Below, one piece after another: positions 24,236 to 33,196 of a DNA stretch of 58,060 nt. The stretch is taken from assembly GCF_009380215.1 (NCBI RefSeq), contig NZ_WHUG01000023.1, positions 1 to 58,060 on the forward strand. Reading direction: 5' to 3'. Under the pieces are notes generated by a model that made no database searches, was not told the origin of the DNA, and saw only the letters and a program-made list of their open reading frames with translations. Position numbers and translations under genes: made by a program. Every line of letters begins with the position of its first letter. Position 1 is the stretch's first letter. The stretch is from Rugamonas aquatica. GTDB taxonomy: Bacteria > Pseudomonadota > Gammaproteobacteria > Burkholderiales > Burkholderiaceae_D.

Positions 24236-25491
24236 TCCCGATTAAAATCGTCGGCGCCACCAGCAAGGCAGCCAAGCCGGCCACCGACATCAGCGAAGCG
24301 GCCGGCGTCGCCGCCAAATACTTGCAGGCCGGTTCGCTGAACCTGCAGGCGCTGCCGCCGCTGTCGCTGTACATCCACTTCCCGTGGTGCGTGAAGAAGT
24401 GCCCTTACTGCGACTTCAACTCGCACGAAGCCAAGGACGGCCACACCTTCCCCGAACAGGAATACCTGGACGCGCTGCGCACCGACCTGGAAATGGCGCT
24501 GCCGCTGATCTGGGGCAGAAAGATTTATACGATATTCATCGGCGGCGGCACGCCCAGCCTGATGTCGGCCGCAGGGCTGGACCGCCTGCTGTCGGACGTG
24601 CGCACCTTGCTGCCGCTGGACAGCGACTGCGAGATCACGATGGAGGCCAATCCCGGCACCTTCGAGGCCGAGAAGTTCAAGTCCTACCGCGCCAGCGGCA
24701 TCAACCGCCTGTCGATCGGCATCCAGAGTTTCAACAGCCGCCACCTGAAGGCGCTGGGCCGCATCCATGACGACAATGAAGCCAAACGCGCGGTGGAAAT
24801 CGCGCAGGCCAACTTCGACAACTTCAATCTCGACCTGATGTACGCGCTGCCGTCGCAGACGCTGGAGGAAGCGCGCCACGACGTCGAAACCGCGATGGCC
24901 TTCCAGCCGCCGCACCTGTCGCTGTACCACCTGACGATGGAGCCGAACACGCTGTTCGCCAAGTACCCGCCGGCGCTGCCGGACGACGACGCCAGCGCCG
25001 ACATGCAGGACTTGATCGCCGAGCTGACCGCCGCCAACGGCTACGGCCAGTACGAGGTGTCGGCCTATGCGAAGGAGGGCCATCGCGCCCGCCACAACCT
25101 GAATTATTGGGAATTCGGCGACTACCTCGGCATCGGCGCCGGCGCGCACTCCAAGCTGTCGTTCCCGCACCGCATACTGCGCCAGGCGCGCTACAAGCAG
25201 CCCAAGGCTTATATGGAACAGGTGCGTCTGGGCGCGCCGGTGCAGGACGAGTATGAGATCGGCCGCGACGACATGGGCTTCGAGTTCATGCTCAACACGC
25301 TGCGCCTGCACGGCGGCTTCGACCCCAACCTGTTCAGCGAGCGCACGGGCTTAAGCCTGAACGCGATCGAGCAGCAGTTGAACGCGGCCGAAGCCAAGGG
25401 CCTGCTCTACCGCGACTACAAGCTGATCAAGCCGACCGAGCTGGGCCAGCGTTTCCTCAACGATCTGCAGCAGATGTTCCTCAAGGGTTAG
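24232..25491 (+). CDS. hemW: Radical SAM heme chaperone HemW (oxygen-independent coproporphyrinogen oxidase-like)
   Basis: 419 aa. Radical SAM cluster motif CVKKCPYC (C-x3-C-x2-C) near residue 53, preceded by SLYIHFPW as in HemW/HemN. SAM-contacting segments: FIGGGTPSLM, EANPGTFE, INRLSIGIQSFN. The C-terminal HemN domain has MEQVRLGAPV and the winged-helix-like tail AIEQQLNAAEAKGLLYRDY. It has the CPYC cluster form of HemW and lacks the extra cysteine that HemN has after the cluster motif, so heme trafficking is more likely than coproporphyrinogen oxidation. Overlaps rdgB by 4 nt and is convergent with the chemoreceptor gene, sharing 4 nt at the stops. N-terminal extension of about 40 residues. 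Confidence 0.93.
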   Translation: MIPIKIVGATSKAAKPATDISEAAGVAAKYLQAGSLNLQALPPLSLYIHFPWCVKKCPYCDFNSHEAKDGHTFPEQEYLDALRTDLEMALPLIWGRKIYTIFIGGGTPSLMSAAGLDRLLSDVRTLLPLDSDCEITMEANPGTFEAEKFKSYRASGINRLSIGIQSFNSRHLKALGRIHDDNEAKRAVEIAQANFDNFNLDLMYALPSQTLEEARHDVETAMAFQPPHLSLYHLTMEPNTLFAKYPPALPDDDASADMQDLIAELTAANGYGQYEVSAYAKEGHRARHNLNYWEFGDYLGIGAGAHSKLSFPHRILRQARYKQPKAYMEQVRLGAPVQDEYEIGRDDMGFEFMLNTLRLHGGFDPNLFSERTGLSLNAIEQQLNAAEAKGLLYRDYKLIKPTELGQRFLNDLQQMFLKG

Positions 25492-27242
25492 AACTCTTCC
25501 CAGTCCTTGTCGCCGCCGACGGTGGCGGGCTTGCTGGCCGACCGCGAGGCTGCCGGTGCCGCCGTTGCTGGCGCCGCATTGCGCAGGGCCGGCGCCGGGG
25601 CCGGACGGGCAGGGCGTGCCGCCGGCAGCGCCGCCGACGCCCGCGCAGGGGCCGACCGCGACGGCGCGGCCAGCGCCGGCTGCCGTACCTCATCCCCCAG
25701 TTTGAACGACGACGCCACATCGGCCAGGCGCGCCGCCTGCTCCTGCATGCTGGCCGCCGCCGCCGCCGATTGCTCGACCAGGGCCGCGTTCTGCTGCGTC
25801 ACCTCGTCCATCTGGCCGATGGCGATGTTGATCTGGTCGATGCCCAGGCTTTGCTCGGTGCTGGCCGAGGTGATCTCGCCCATGATGTCGGTGACGCGGC
25901 GCACGCTGGCCACCACGTCGCCCATGGTGGTGCCGGCCTGCTGCACCAGCCTGGCGCCGATGTCGACCTGTTCGACCGAATTGCCGATCAACTCCTTGAT
26001 CTCCTTGGCCGCCGCAGCCGACCGCTGCGCCAGATTGCGCACCTCGGAAGCCACCACCGCGAAGCCGCGTCCCTGCTCGCCAGCGCGCGCCGCCTCCACC
26101 GCCGCATTCAGCGCCAGGATATTGGTCTGGAAGGCGATGCCGTCGATGACGCCGATGATGTCGACGATCTTGCGCGCCGACGTGTTGATCGAGCCCATGG
26201 TGTCGACCACCTGGCCGACGATGGTGCCGCCGCGCTCGGCCACGTCGGACGCGGCCTGGGCCAGCTGGTTGGCCTGCTTGGCGTTTTCGGCGTTCTGCTT
26301 GACGGTGGACGTCAGCTCCTCCATCGATGACGCGGTTTCCTCCAGCGAGCTGGCCTGCTCCTCTGTGCGCGACGACAGGTCCATATTGCCGGCGGCGATT
26401 TCATTGGACGCGGTGGCGATGGTGGTGGTGCCGCTCTGCACCTGGCTGACCACATTGCGCAGCGCATCGTTCATGCCTTTCAAGGCGGTCATCAGGTCGC
26501 CGATCTCGCATTTGGTGGTGTCGGCGTCGAAGCGGGTGGTCAGGTCGCCGTTGGCGACGGTGGCGGCGATGTCCACCGCCGACTTCAGCGGCACCGTGAT
26601 CGAACGCGAGATCACCCACGCCGCCAGCGAACCTATCGTCACCATCAGCGCGGCCAGCACCATCAGCAGCGTGTTGCTGCGGTCGTTGGCGGCGTCGATC
26701 GCGTGGGCGGTGTCGTCGATGGCCTTGCGCTGCAAGGTCAGCAGCGCCTGCACCTTGTTCTGGTAGGCCGTGGCCGCCGGCATGAAGACATCCTTGTACA
26801 GTTTTTCCGCCTCCTCGGCGCTGCCGGCCTTCTTGGCGTTCATGATGTCGGTCTTGGCCTTCTGGTAGGTGGCGCGCAGGGCCGCGGAGGCGTCGAACAC
26901 GGCCTTTTCCTCGTCGCTGGCCAGCAGCTCCTTGAGTTTGCCTATCAGTTCGCCGCCGCGCTTGGTGCTGTCGGCGATGACGTCGGCGAACGTGGTCGAC
27001 AGCGTATCGTCGCTGCTGCGGGCGATCAGCGCGGTGCGCGCCACGGCCGAGTAGATCAGCACGTACCAGTCGGAGGCCAGGCGCTCCTTGGCCAGCGGTT
27101 TTTCCATCATGTGGCGGGTGGCCTCGGCGTTGGCGCGGGCGTTGTACAGCGCCACCGAGGTGGCGAAGATGGCGAGCAGCAGGACGATGGCGAAGCCGAC
27201 GGCGAGGCGGGTACCGATGCGCAGATGAGCCAGAAAGTTCAT
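25488..27242 (-). CDS. Methyl-accepting chemotaxis protein
   Basis: 584 aa, single subunit. TM1 at about 10-30 (IGTRLAVGFAIVLLLAIFATSVAL). A four-helix-bundle periplasmic ligand domain (about 31-190) is followed by TM2 (LLMVLAALMVTIGSLAAWVI). HAMP (about 212-265) comes next. The signalling domain has the conserved hairpin tip (DIIGVIDGIAFQTNILALNAAVEAARAGEQGRGFAVVA in pieces around 370-410) and methylation-helix Glu/Gln residues (SSRTEEQASSLEETASSMEELT). An Ala/Pro-rich tether of about 60 residues ends in DWEEF, matching the x-W-x-x-F CheR/CheB docking pentapeptide. The ligand is unknown. No sigma-28 promoter was found upstream. Confidence 0.95.
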   Translation of the reverse strand: MNFLAHLRIGTRLAVGFAIVLLLAIFATSVALYNARANAEATRHMMEKPLAKERLASDWYVLIYSAVARTALIARSSDDTLSTTFADVIADSTKRGGELIGKLKELLASDEEKAVFDASAALRATYQKAKTDIMNAKKAGSAEEAEKLYKDVFMPAATAYQNKVQALLTLQRKAIDDTAHAIDAANDRSNTLLMVLAALMVTIGSLAAWVISRSITVPLKSAVDIAATVANGDLTTRFDADTTKCEIGDLMTALKGMNDALRNVVSQVQSGTTTIATASNEIAAGNMDLSSRTEEQASSLEETASSMEELTSTVKQNAENAKQANQLAQAASDVAERGGTIVGQVVDTMGSINTSARKIVDIIGVIDGIAFQTNILALNAAVEAARAGEQGRGFAVVASEVRNLAQRSAAAAKEIKELIGNSVEQVDIGARLVQQAGTTMGDVVASVRRVTDIMGEITSASTEQSLGIDQINIAIGQMDEVTQQNAALVEQSAAAAASMQEQAARLADVASSFKLGDEVRQPALAAPSRSAPARASAALPAARPARPAPAPALRNAAPATAAPAASRSASKPATVGGDKDWEEF

Positions 27243-27365
27243 GATGTCACTCCGATGGAAGCGGCTGTGCGCGCCGGGCGGCGCGGCTTGCAGGGTTCAA
27301 GTATGCACCCGTGGCCCGGCGGCGGTCATGAAACTTCGGATGATTCCGTTGCTTTTTTGAAACAA

Positions 27366-28451
27366 TCAGAAGGCGGCGGCCAGGCCCAGGTCGGGCCGTT
27401 CGCACCAGCGGGCGAAGGCTTCGGCCAGGCGTTCGCTTTCGGCGATGGCGCGGGTCCAGTCGCGGGTGCGGGCGGCGTGGTCCTGGCCGTAGAACTTGAA
27501 GTCGCGGCGGTCCGGCAGCTTGCCGTTGGGCAGGCTGGCGACGAAGGCGGGCGACGGCGACACCAGGATCACATTGTCCAGCGCGGGATCGCCGCCGCGG
27601 GCGCCGGCGCGGCGCCACGGCATGGCCTTGTCCAGCCAGCCGGGCACGATGTAGTCGCTGAAGTGCGGATACAGCACCAGGCCGGGATCGCGCTGGTAGG
27701 GCAGGTGCAGGTGGTAGTCGATCAGGCCGCCGTCCCAGTAGGCGCCGTCCGGGGCGCCGGCGATGGCGGAGACGGCGTCGAGCACCAGCGGGATCGAGCC
27801 CGAGGCCAGCAGGGCGTCGCGCAGGTTGGCCGGCTGCAGGCCGACGAAGTGGGCGGCGAAGGCGTCGAAGGGCTGGCGCAGCCAGCCGGCGTCGTCGGCC
27901 GCGTGGTGGAAGACCACGCGTTCCATCGAGGCGGCCAGGTGGCGGCGCGCGACGGTGTTGCTGGCGGCCGCGCGCAGGAAACCGGCCATCTCGCGCCAGC
28001 GCTGGCCGCCGGTGCGGCCGAGCGGGCCGACGCCGCGTACCGTCAGCACCGACAGGTGGTGCTCGGGATGGCTGAGCGCTTCGGCGGCGCGGCCGTCGAG
28101 CAGTTCGTCGAGCAGGGCGCGGCAGGTCTGGCTGACGTAGGCGGGCGTGACCTTGGCGGGGTAGCGCTGGGCGGCGTACAGGCGGGCCAGGCGTTTGTGG
28201 GCGGCAACCGGATCGTCGAAGGTGGACGCGGCCATGCGCCAGGCGCCGATGGAGGCGCCGACCAGGCGGCGCCGGCGCGGCGCGGCCTGCAGCCAGCCGC
28301 CGAACATCCAGCAATCGAGGCCGTGCAGGATCAGGCCCTTGGGGCCGCCGGCGGCGGCCGGCACGATGGCGATATCGGCCGCCTGCACACCCTCGGCGGC
28401 AATACGCTGCCGGGCGCGCGCGCCCAGGCGGATGGTGATCGGAGAAGTCAT
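27366..28451 (-). CDS. Patatin-like phospholipase
   Basis: 361 aa from the ATG at 28451 (MTSPITIRLGARARQRI). The patatin hydrolase fold is indicated by the oxyanion-hole motif GGPKGL (35-40), the nucleophile elbow GASIGAW (S67) and the catalytic aspartate in WDGGLIDYHL. There is no signal peptide, so it is likely cytoplasmic or exported by another route. Substrates of the family are acyl lipids. The frame continues upstream to 28493 through a palindromic repeat, adding residues that are only repeat translation (IPACAGMT), so I chose the downstream ATG. It lies downstream of the efflux operon on the same strand, separated by the repeat. Confidence 0.85.
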   Translation of the reverse strand: MTSPITIRLGARARQRIAAEGVQAADIAIVPAAAGGPKGLILHGLDCWMFGGWLQAAPRRRRLVGASIGAWRMAASTFDDPVAAHKRLARLYAAQRYPAKVTPAYVSQTCRALLDELLDGRAAEALSHPEHHLSVLTVRGVGPLGRTGGQRWREMAGFLRAAASNTVARRHLAASMERVVFHHAADDAGWLRQPFDAFAAHFVGLQPANLRDALLASGSIPLVLDAVSAIAGAPDGAYWDGGLIDYHLHLPYQRDPGLVLYPHFSDYIVPGWLDKAMPWRRAGARGGDPALDNVILVSPSPAFVASLPNGKLPDRRDFKFYGQDHAARTRDWTRAIAESERLAEAFARWCERPDLGLAAAF

Positions 28452-28465
28452 GGTTGATAATCCGC

Positions 28466-28546
28466 GAGTCATTCCCGCGCAGGCGGGAATCAATACTGAG
28501 CTTGCGACGGATACGTTGTATGGGTTCCCGCCTGCGCGGGAACGAC
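28466..28546. repeat. Paired dRS3-like palindromes, copy A
   Basis: Two palindromes: ATTCCC-N8-GGGAAT at 28471-28490 and TTCCC-N8-GGGAA at 28525-28542. They are mutually inverted, flanked by GTC/GAC and separated by 34 nt, and sit between the patatin gene and the efflux outer-membrane gene. The same unit recurs at 42780-42862 and 55668-55728. The core pattern equals the neisserial dRS3 definition. Confidence 0.9.
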
Positions 28547-28551
28547 GGTGG

Positions 28552-30045
28552 TTATTTTAAGCCGCCGCCGAGGGCGCGGTACAGGTCGATGGCGCTGGTG
28601 GTGCGCAGCAGGCGGGCTTGCACCAGCGCCTGCTGGGCGCTGAACAGCTCGCGCTGGGCGTCCAGCACGTCCAGCGAGCTGGCGACGCCGTTGTCCTGGC
28701 GCAGTTGCAGCAGCTTCAGGCGGTCGGCCTGCGCTTCCTGCACTGCGCGCTGTGCCGATACCTGTTCGCCCAGATAGTCGCGTGCGGCCAAGGCGTCGGC
28801 TACTTCGCGGAAGGCGGTCTGGATGGCTTTCTCGTAGTCGGCCACGGCGATGTTCTTGCGCACTTCGGCCAGGCCCAGGTTGGCGCGGTTGCGGCCGGCG
28901 TCGAAGATCGGCAGCGTCAGCTGCGGTGCGAACGACCAGCTGCCCGAGCCGCCGTCAAACAGGCCGCTCAACGACGGGCTGCTGCTGCCCAGCGCGGCCG
29001 TCAGGCTGATGCGCGGGAAGAAGGCGGCGCGCGCGGCGCCGATGTTGGCGTTGGCCGAGATCAGCCGCTGCTCGGCGGCGCGCAGGTCGGGACGGCGGGC
29101 CAGCAGGTCCGACGGCAAGCCGGCCGGCAGCGCGCTCAGGTCGTCGATCTGGCGGTCGCTGGGCATGGCGCCTGCGGTACCGGCCGCGCCGGCATTGGCG
29201 CCCGCGCCGCTGGCGGGCTGGCCGACCAGCAGCGTCAATGCGTTGTCGGCCTGTGCGCGCTGGCGTGCCAGCGTCAGCGCGGCGGCGCGGGCGGTTTCCA
29301 TCAGCGTCTCGCTGGAGCGCAGGTCCAGGCGCGACGAGGCGCCCACTTCGGCGCGCTGCTGCGTCAACTTGTAGGTGCGCGCGCGGGCGTCGTAGGTCTG
29401 CTGCGCCAGCGAGTACTGCTCGGCGTAGGCGCGCTCGGTGTAATAGGCTTGCGCCACCTGCGCCACCAGGCTGATTTGCGCCGCCTGGCGCGCTTCGCTG
29501 GTCGCCAGGTAGGCCGCCAGCGCCGCATCGTTCAGGCTTTTCACGCGGCCGAAGAAATCCAGCTCGAAAGCGGAAATCGCCAGCCCGGCGTCATAGCGCT
29601 TGCCGATCGTGGTCTGCCCGCTGGGCGACAGGAAGGCCGGCGTCTTGGCCTTGGTGACGGCCGCATTGGCGTTCAGATTGGGCAGACGGTCGGCCGACTG
29701 GATGTCGTACTGCGCGCGCGCCTCCTCGATGCGCAGCGCGGCGGTGCGCAGGTCGCGGTTGTTCTCCAGCGCGGCGCCGATCAGCTGCTGCAGGCGCGGA
29801 TCGGCGAAGTAATCGCGCCAGCCGGTATCGACCGCATCGCGGGCGCCGGCCGCCAACGGCAGCGGCACGCTGGTGCGGGCTGCGGCGCCAGCGGTATCAA
29901 GCGGGAAGGCCGCAGCCACCGGCGCGGCCGGGCGCTGGTAGGTCGGCGCCATCGAGCAGGCCGACAGCAGGGCCGCCGCCAATACGGCCAGGGGCAGGGC
30001 AGGCTTGTGGACAAACTTGCGGGCAAACTTAGTCATAGGTTTCAT
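28552..30045 (-). CDS. RND efflux outer-membrane factor (OprM/NodT family lipoprotein)
   Basis: 497 aa. The signal peptide ends in a lipobox (AALLSACSMAPTYQRP), so the mature protein is a lipoprotein of the TolC-like trimeric channel family. Two OEP repeats are seen (about 70-260 and 290-490), with family segments TGWRDYFADPRLQQLIGAALENNRDLRTAALRIEEARAQY (positions about 73-112), SAFELDFFGRVKSLNDAA and LPSDLLARRPDLRAAEQRL. It forms the exit duct for the adaptor and pump encoded upstream. The start at 30045 overlaps the end of the pump gene; an alternative ATG at 30036 is also inside the overlap. Last gene of the operon, followed by repeat copy A. Confidence 0.94.
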   Translation of the reverse strand: MKPMTKFARKFVHKPALPLAVLAAALLSACSMAPTYQRPAAPVAAAFPLDTAGAAARTSVPLPLAAGARDAVDTGWRDYFADPRLQQLIGAALENNRDLRTAALRIEEARAQYDIQSADRLPNLNANAAVTKAKTPAFLSPSGQTTIGKRYDAGLAISAFELDFFGRVKSLNDAALAAYLATSEARQAAQISLVAQVAQAYYTERAYAEQYSLAQQTYDARARTYKLTQQRAEVGASSRLDLRSSETLMETARAAALTLARQRAQADNALTLLVGQPASGAGANAGAAGTAGAMPSDRQIDDLSALPAGLPSDLLARRPDLRAAEQRLISANANIGAARAAFFPRISLTAALGSSSPSLSGLFDGGSGSWSFAPQLTLPIFDAGRNRANLGLAEVRKNIAVADYEKAIQTAFREVADALAARDYLGEQVSAQRAVQEAQADRLKLLQLRQDNGVASSLDVLDAQRELFSAQQALVQARLLRTTSAIDLYRALGGGLK

Positions 30046-33000
30046 GGTTCTTATCGTTCAGTTCATGTGCGGCCAGTTTGCGCTGGCGTTCGCTGCCCTT
30101 GAAGATCTTGCGTATCACGACGAAGAACACCGGCACCAGGAATACCGCCAGCACGGTGGCGGTAATCATCCCGCCCATCACGCCGGTACCGATGGCGCGC
30201 TGGCTGGCCGAACCCGCGCCGGTGGCGATCACCAGCGGCAGCACGCCGAGGATGAAGGCCAGCGAGGTCATGATGATGGGACGGAAGCGCAGATGCACCG
30301 CCTCCAGCGTCGCTTCGATCAGGCCCTTGCCCTGCGCCTGCAAGTCCTTGGCGAATTCGATAATCAGGATCGCGTTCTTGGCCGACAGGCCGATGATGGC
30401 GATCAGGCCGACCTTGAAGTACACATCGTTCGGCAGCCCGCGCAGGCTGGCGCCCAGCAGCGCGCCCAGCACGCCGAGCGGCACCACCAGCAGCACCGCC
30501 ACCGGGATCGATTCGCTTTCATACAGCGCCGCCAGCACCAGGAAGGCGGCCAGCAGCGACAGCGCGAACAGCATCGGCGCCTGCGAGCCGGAGGTCTTCT
30601 CTTCCAGCGACTGGCCGGTCCATTCGATGCTGAAGCCTGGCGGCAGCTGCGCCGCCAGGCGCTCCAGTTCGTCCATCGCCTCGCCGGTCGAGCGGCCTGG
30701 CGCGGCGTCGCCGGTCAGCTTGATGGCGGGGTAGCCGTTGTAGCGCACCAGCTGCACCGGACCTTGTATCCAGTGCGACTTGGCGAACGAGGAGAACGGC
30801 ACCATCGTGCCGCTGGCGCTGCGCACGTTGAGCTGCATGATGTCTTCCGGTTGCAGGCGGCGCGGCGCGTCGGCCTGCACGATCACGCGCTGCTGGCGCC
30901 CGCTGCTGGCGAAGTCGTTGACGTAGGACGAGCCGAGCGCGGTCGACATCATCGAATTGATGTCGGCGAAGCTCACGCCCAGCGCATTGGCCTTCTCGCG
31001 GTCGATATCCACTTGCAGCTGCGGCGAATCTTCCAGACCTTCCGGACGCAGGCCCTTGAGGATGGCGCTCTTGCCGGCCATGCCGAGCAGCTGGTTGCGC
31101 GCCGCGATCAGCGCGTCGTGACCGAGCGCGCTGCGGTCCTGCAGGCGCGCGGTGATGCCGGTGGCGTTACCCAGTTCGCGGATCGGCGGCGGCGACAGCG
31201 GGAAGATCACCGCGTCGGCGATGCCGGACAGCGCGCCGAACGCGCGCTGCGCAATCGCCTGCGCCGATTCCTCGGGGCCGCGTTCCTTCCAGTCTTTCAG
31301 CGGAATGAACACCAAGCCGGCGTTCTGGCCGTTGCCGGAGAAGCTGAAGCCCGCCACCGCGATGGTGCGGGCCACGCCCGGCTGCTTGCGGAAGTAGGCG
31401 TCGGCCTGCGCCAGCACGGCCTGCGTGCGGCTGGTCGACGCGCCGGCCGGCAGCTGCACGTTGGCGATCAAATAGCCCTGGTCTTCGTTCGGCAGGAAGG
31501 ACGACGGCAGGCGCGCATACAGCCAGCCCACCACGCCGCAGATCAGCGCGAACACCACCAGATAACGGCCGGTGCGCTTTATCATCTTGGCGATCACGCC
31601 CTGGTAGCCGGTGGCCGTCACCGCGAACTTGCGGTTGAACCAGCCGAAGAAGCCTTTCTTCTCGTGGTGATGGCCGGCTTCCACCGGTTTCAAAATGGTG
31701 GCGCACAGCGCCGGCGTCAGCGTCAGCGCCATCAGCGCCGAGAACAGCATGGCCGACACCATCGCCAGCGAGAACTGGCGGTAGATGGCGCCGACCGCGC
31801 CGCCGAAGAAGGCCATCGGAATGAACACGGCGATCAGCACCAGCGTGATGCCGATGATGGCACCGGTGATCTGGCCCATCGCCTTGCGGGTGGCGTCGCG
31901 CGGCGACAGGCCTTCCTCGCTCATAATGCGCTCGACGTTTTCCACCACCACGATGGCGTCGTCGACCAGGATGCCGATGGCCAGCACCATGCCGAACATG
32001 GTCAGCACGTTGATCGAGAAGCCGAACAGCTGCATCGCGGCGAAAGTGCCCATCAGCGCCACCGGCACCACGATGGTCGGGATCAGCGTGTAGCGGAAGT
32101 TTTGCAGGAACAGGTACATCACCAGGAACACCAGCACCACCGCTTCAAGCAGGGTCTTGACCACTTCCTCGATGGAGATCTTGACGAACAGCGAGGTGTC
32201 GTAAGGGATGGTGTACTTCACGCCGGGCGGGAAGTATTTCGCCAGCTGGTCCATCTTCTCGCGCACAGCGGTCGCCGTTTGCAGCGCGTTACCGGTCAGC
32301 GACAGCTGCACCGCGATGGCGGCGAACGGCGCGCCGTTCAGGCGGGCGTTGATGTTGAAGTTGGCGCCGCCCATTTCGATGCGCGCCACATCCTTGAGCC
32401 GCACCAGCGAGCCGTTGGGATTCGCGCGCAGCACGATCTGGCCGAATTCGGTGGTGGACGACAGCTGGCCCGTGACCACGATGGGCGCGGAGAAGGTCTG
32501 TTTGGCGGGGCTGGGCAGGTCGCCCAGCGTACCCGATGTGACCTGGGCGTTCTGCGCGCGGATGGCGGCGGTGACGTCGGCCATGTTCATCTTCAGGCCG
32601 ATCAACTTGGCCGGGTCGACCCAGATGCGCATCGCCCGTTCGGTGCCGAACAACTGCGCCTGGCCCACGCCCGGTATGCGCTTGACCTCGTTGACCACGT
32701 TGCGCGCCATGTAGTCGCCAAGGCCGGTCGGATCGAGGCGGCCGTCGGTCGAGGTCAGGCCGACGAACATCAGGATGTTGGAGCGGGCCTTGTTGACCTG
32801 CACGCCCTGCTGCGTGACGGCGGCCGGCAGGCGCGATTCCACGCGCTTGATGCGGTTCTGCACATCGACCGCCGCCAGGTCCGGATTGGTGCCGGGGACG
32901 AAGGTGACGGTGATGGTGACGGCGCCACTGGCCTCACTGGACGATTCAACGTATTGCAGGCCGTCGGCCCCGTTCATCTCCTGTTCGATCACGCTGGTGA

Positions 33001-33181
33001 CGGCGTCGTCCAGCACCTGCGCGGTGGCGCCGGGATAGTTGGCCGTCACCACGATCGATGGCGGCGCGATGGTCGGGTATTGCGACACGGGCAGCACCGT
33101 GATCGCCAGCATCCCGCCCAGCAAAATGAATAATGCGATCACCCACGCAAACACGGGGCGGTCGATGAAAAACTTGGCCAT
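30029..33181 (-). CDS. RND multidrug efflux transporter, HAE1 family (AcrB/MexB-like)
   Basis: 1050 aa, the size of AcrB. The N terminus MAKFFIDRPVFAWVIALFI, then LPVSQYPTIAPP and VTANYPGATAQ, is diagnostic of the HAE1 family. Proton-relay residues are present: the Asp pair in GILVDDAIVVVEN (TM4) and the Lys in GLSAKNAILIIEF (TM10). Twelve transmembrane segments in two halves flank two large periplasmic loops. It exports hydrophobic drugs or solvents using the proton gradient. It starts 15 nt after the adaptor gene and overlaps the outer-membrane gene. No TetR- or MarR-type regulator adjoins the operon in this window, which is unusual for such pumps. Confidence 0.97.
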   Translation of the reverse strand: MAKFFIDRPVFAWVIALFILLGGMLAITVLPVSQYPTIAPPSIVVTANYPGATAQVLDDAVTSVIEQEMNGADGLQYVESSSEASGAVTITVTFVPGTNPDLAAVDVQNRIKRVESRLPAAVTQQGVQVNKARSNILMFVGLTSTDGRLDPTGLGDYMARNVVNEVKRIPGVGQAQLFGTERAMRIWVDPAKLIGLKMNMADVTAAIRAQNAQVTSGTLGDLPSPAKQTFSAPIVVTGQLSSTTEFGQIVLRANPNGSLVRLKDVARIEMGGANFNINARLNGAPFAAIAVQLSLTGNALQTATAVREKMDQLAKYFPPGVKYTIPYDTSLFVKISIEEVVKTLLEAVVLVFLVMYLFLQNFRYTLIPTIVVPVALMGTFAAMQLFGFSINVLTMFGMVLAIGILVDDAIVVVENVERIMSEEGLSPRDATRKAMGQITGAIIGITLVLIAVFIPMAFFGGAVGAIYRQFSLAMVSAMLFSALMALTLTPALCATILKPVEAGHHHEKKGFFGWFNRKFAVTATGYQGVIAKMIKRTGRYLVVFALICGVVGWLYARLPSSFLPNEDQGYLIANVQLPAGASTSRTQAVLAQADAYFRKQPGVARTIAVAGFSFSGNGQNAGLVFIPLKDWKERGPEESAQAIAQRAFGALSGIADAVIFPLSPPPIRELGNATGITARLQDRSALGHDALIAARNQLLGMAGKSAILKGLRPEGLEDSPQLQVDIDREKANALGVSFADINSMMSTALGSSYVNDFASSGRQQRVIVQADAPRRLQPEDIMQLNVRSASGTMVPFSSFAKSHWIQGPVQLVRYNGYPAIKLTGDAAPGRSTGEAMDELERLAAQLPPGFSIEWTGQSLEEKTSGSQAPMLFALSLLAAFLVLAALYESESIPVAVLLVVPLGVLGALLGASLRGLPNDVYFKVGLIAIIGLSAKNAILIIEFAKDLQAQGKGLIEATLEAVHLRFRPIIMTSLAFILGVLPLVIATGAGSASQRAIGTGVMGGMITATVLAVFLVPVFFVVIRKIFKGSERQRKLAAHELNDKNHETYD

Positions 33182-33196
33182 CAGGACTCCCCGGGG

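Noticed and set aside
28452..28493. N-terminal extension of the patatin gene (residues like IPACAGMT)
   Set aside because: It is the translation of palindromic repeat copy A; the family-like start is the ATG at 28451.
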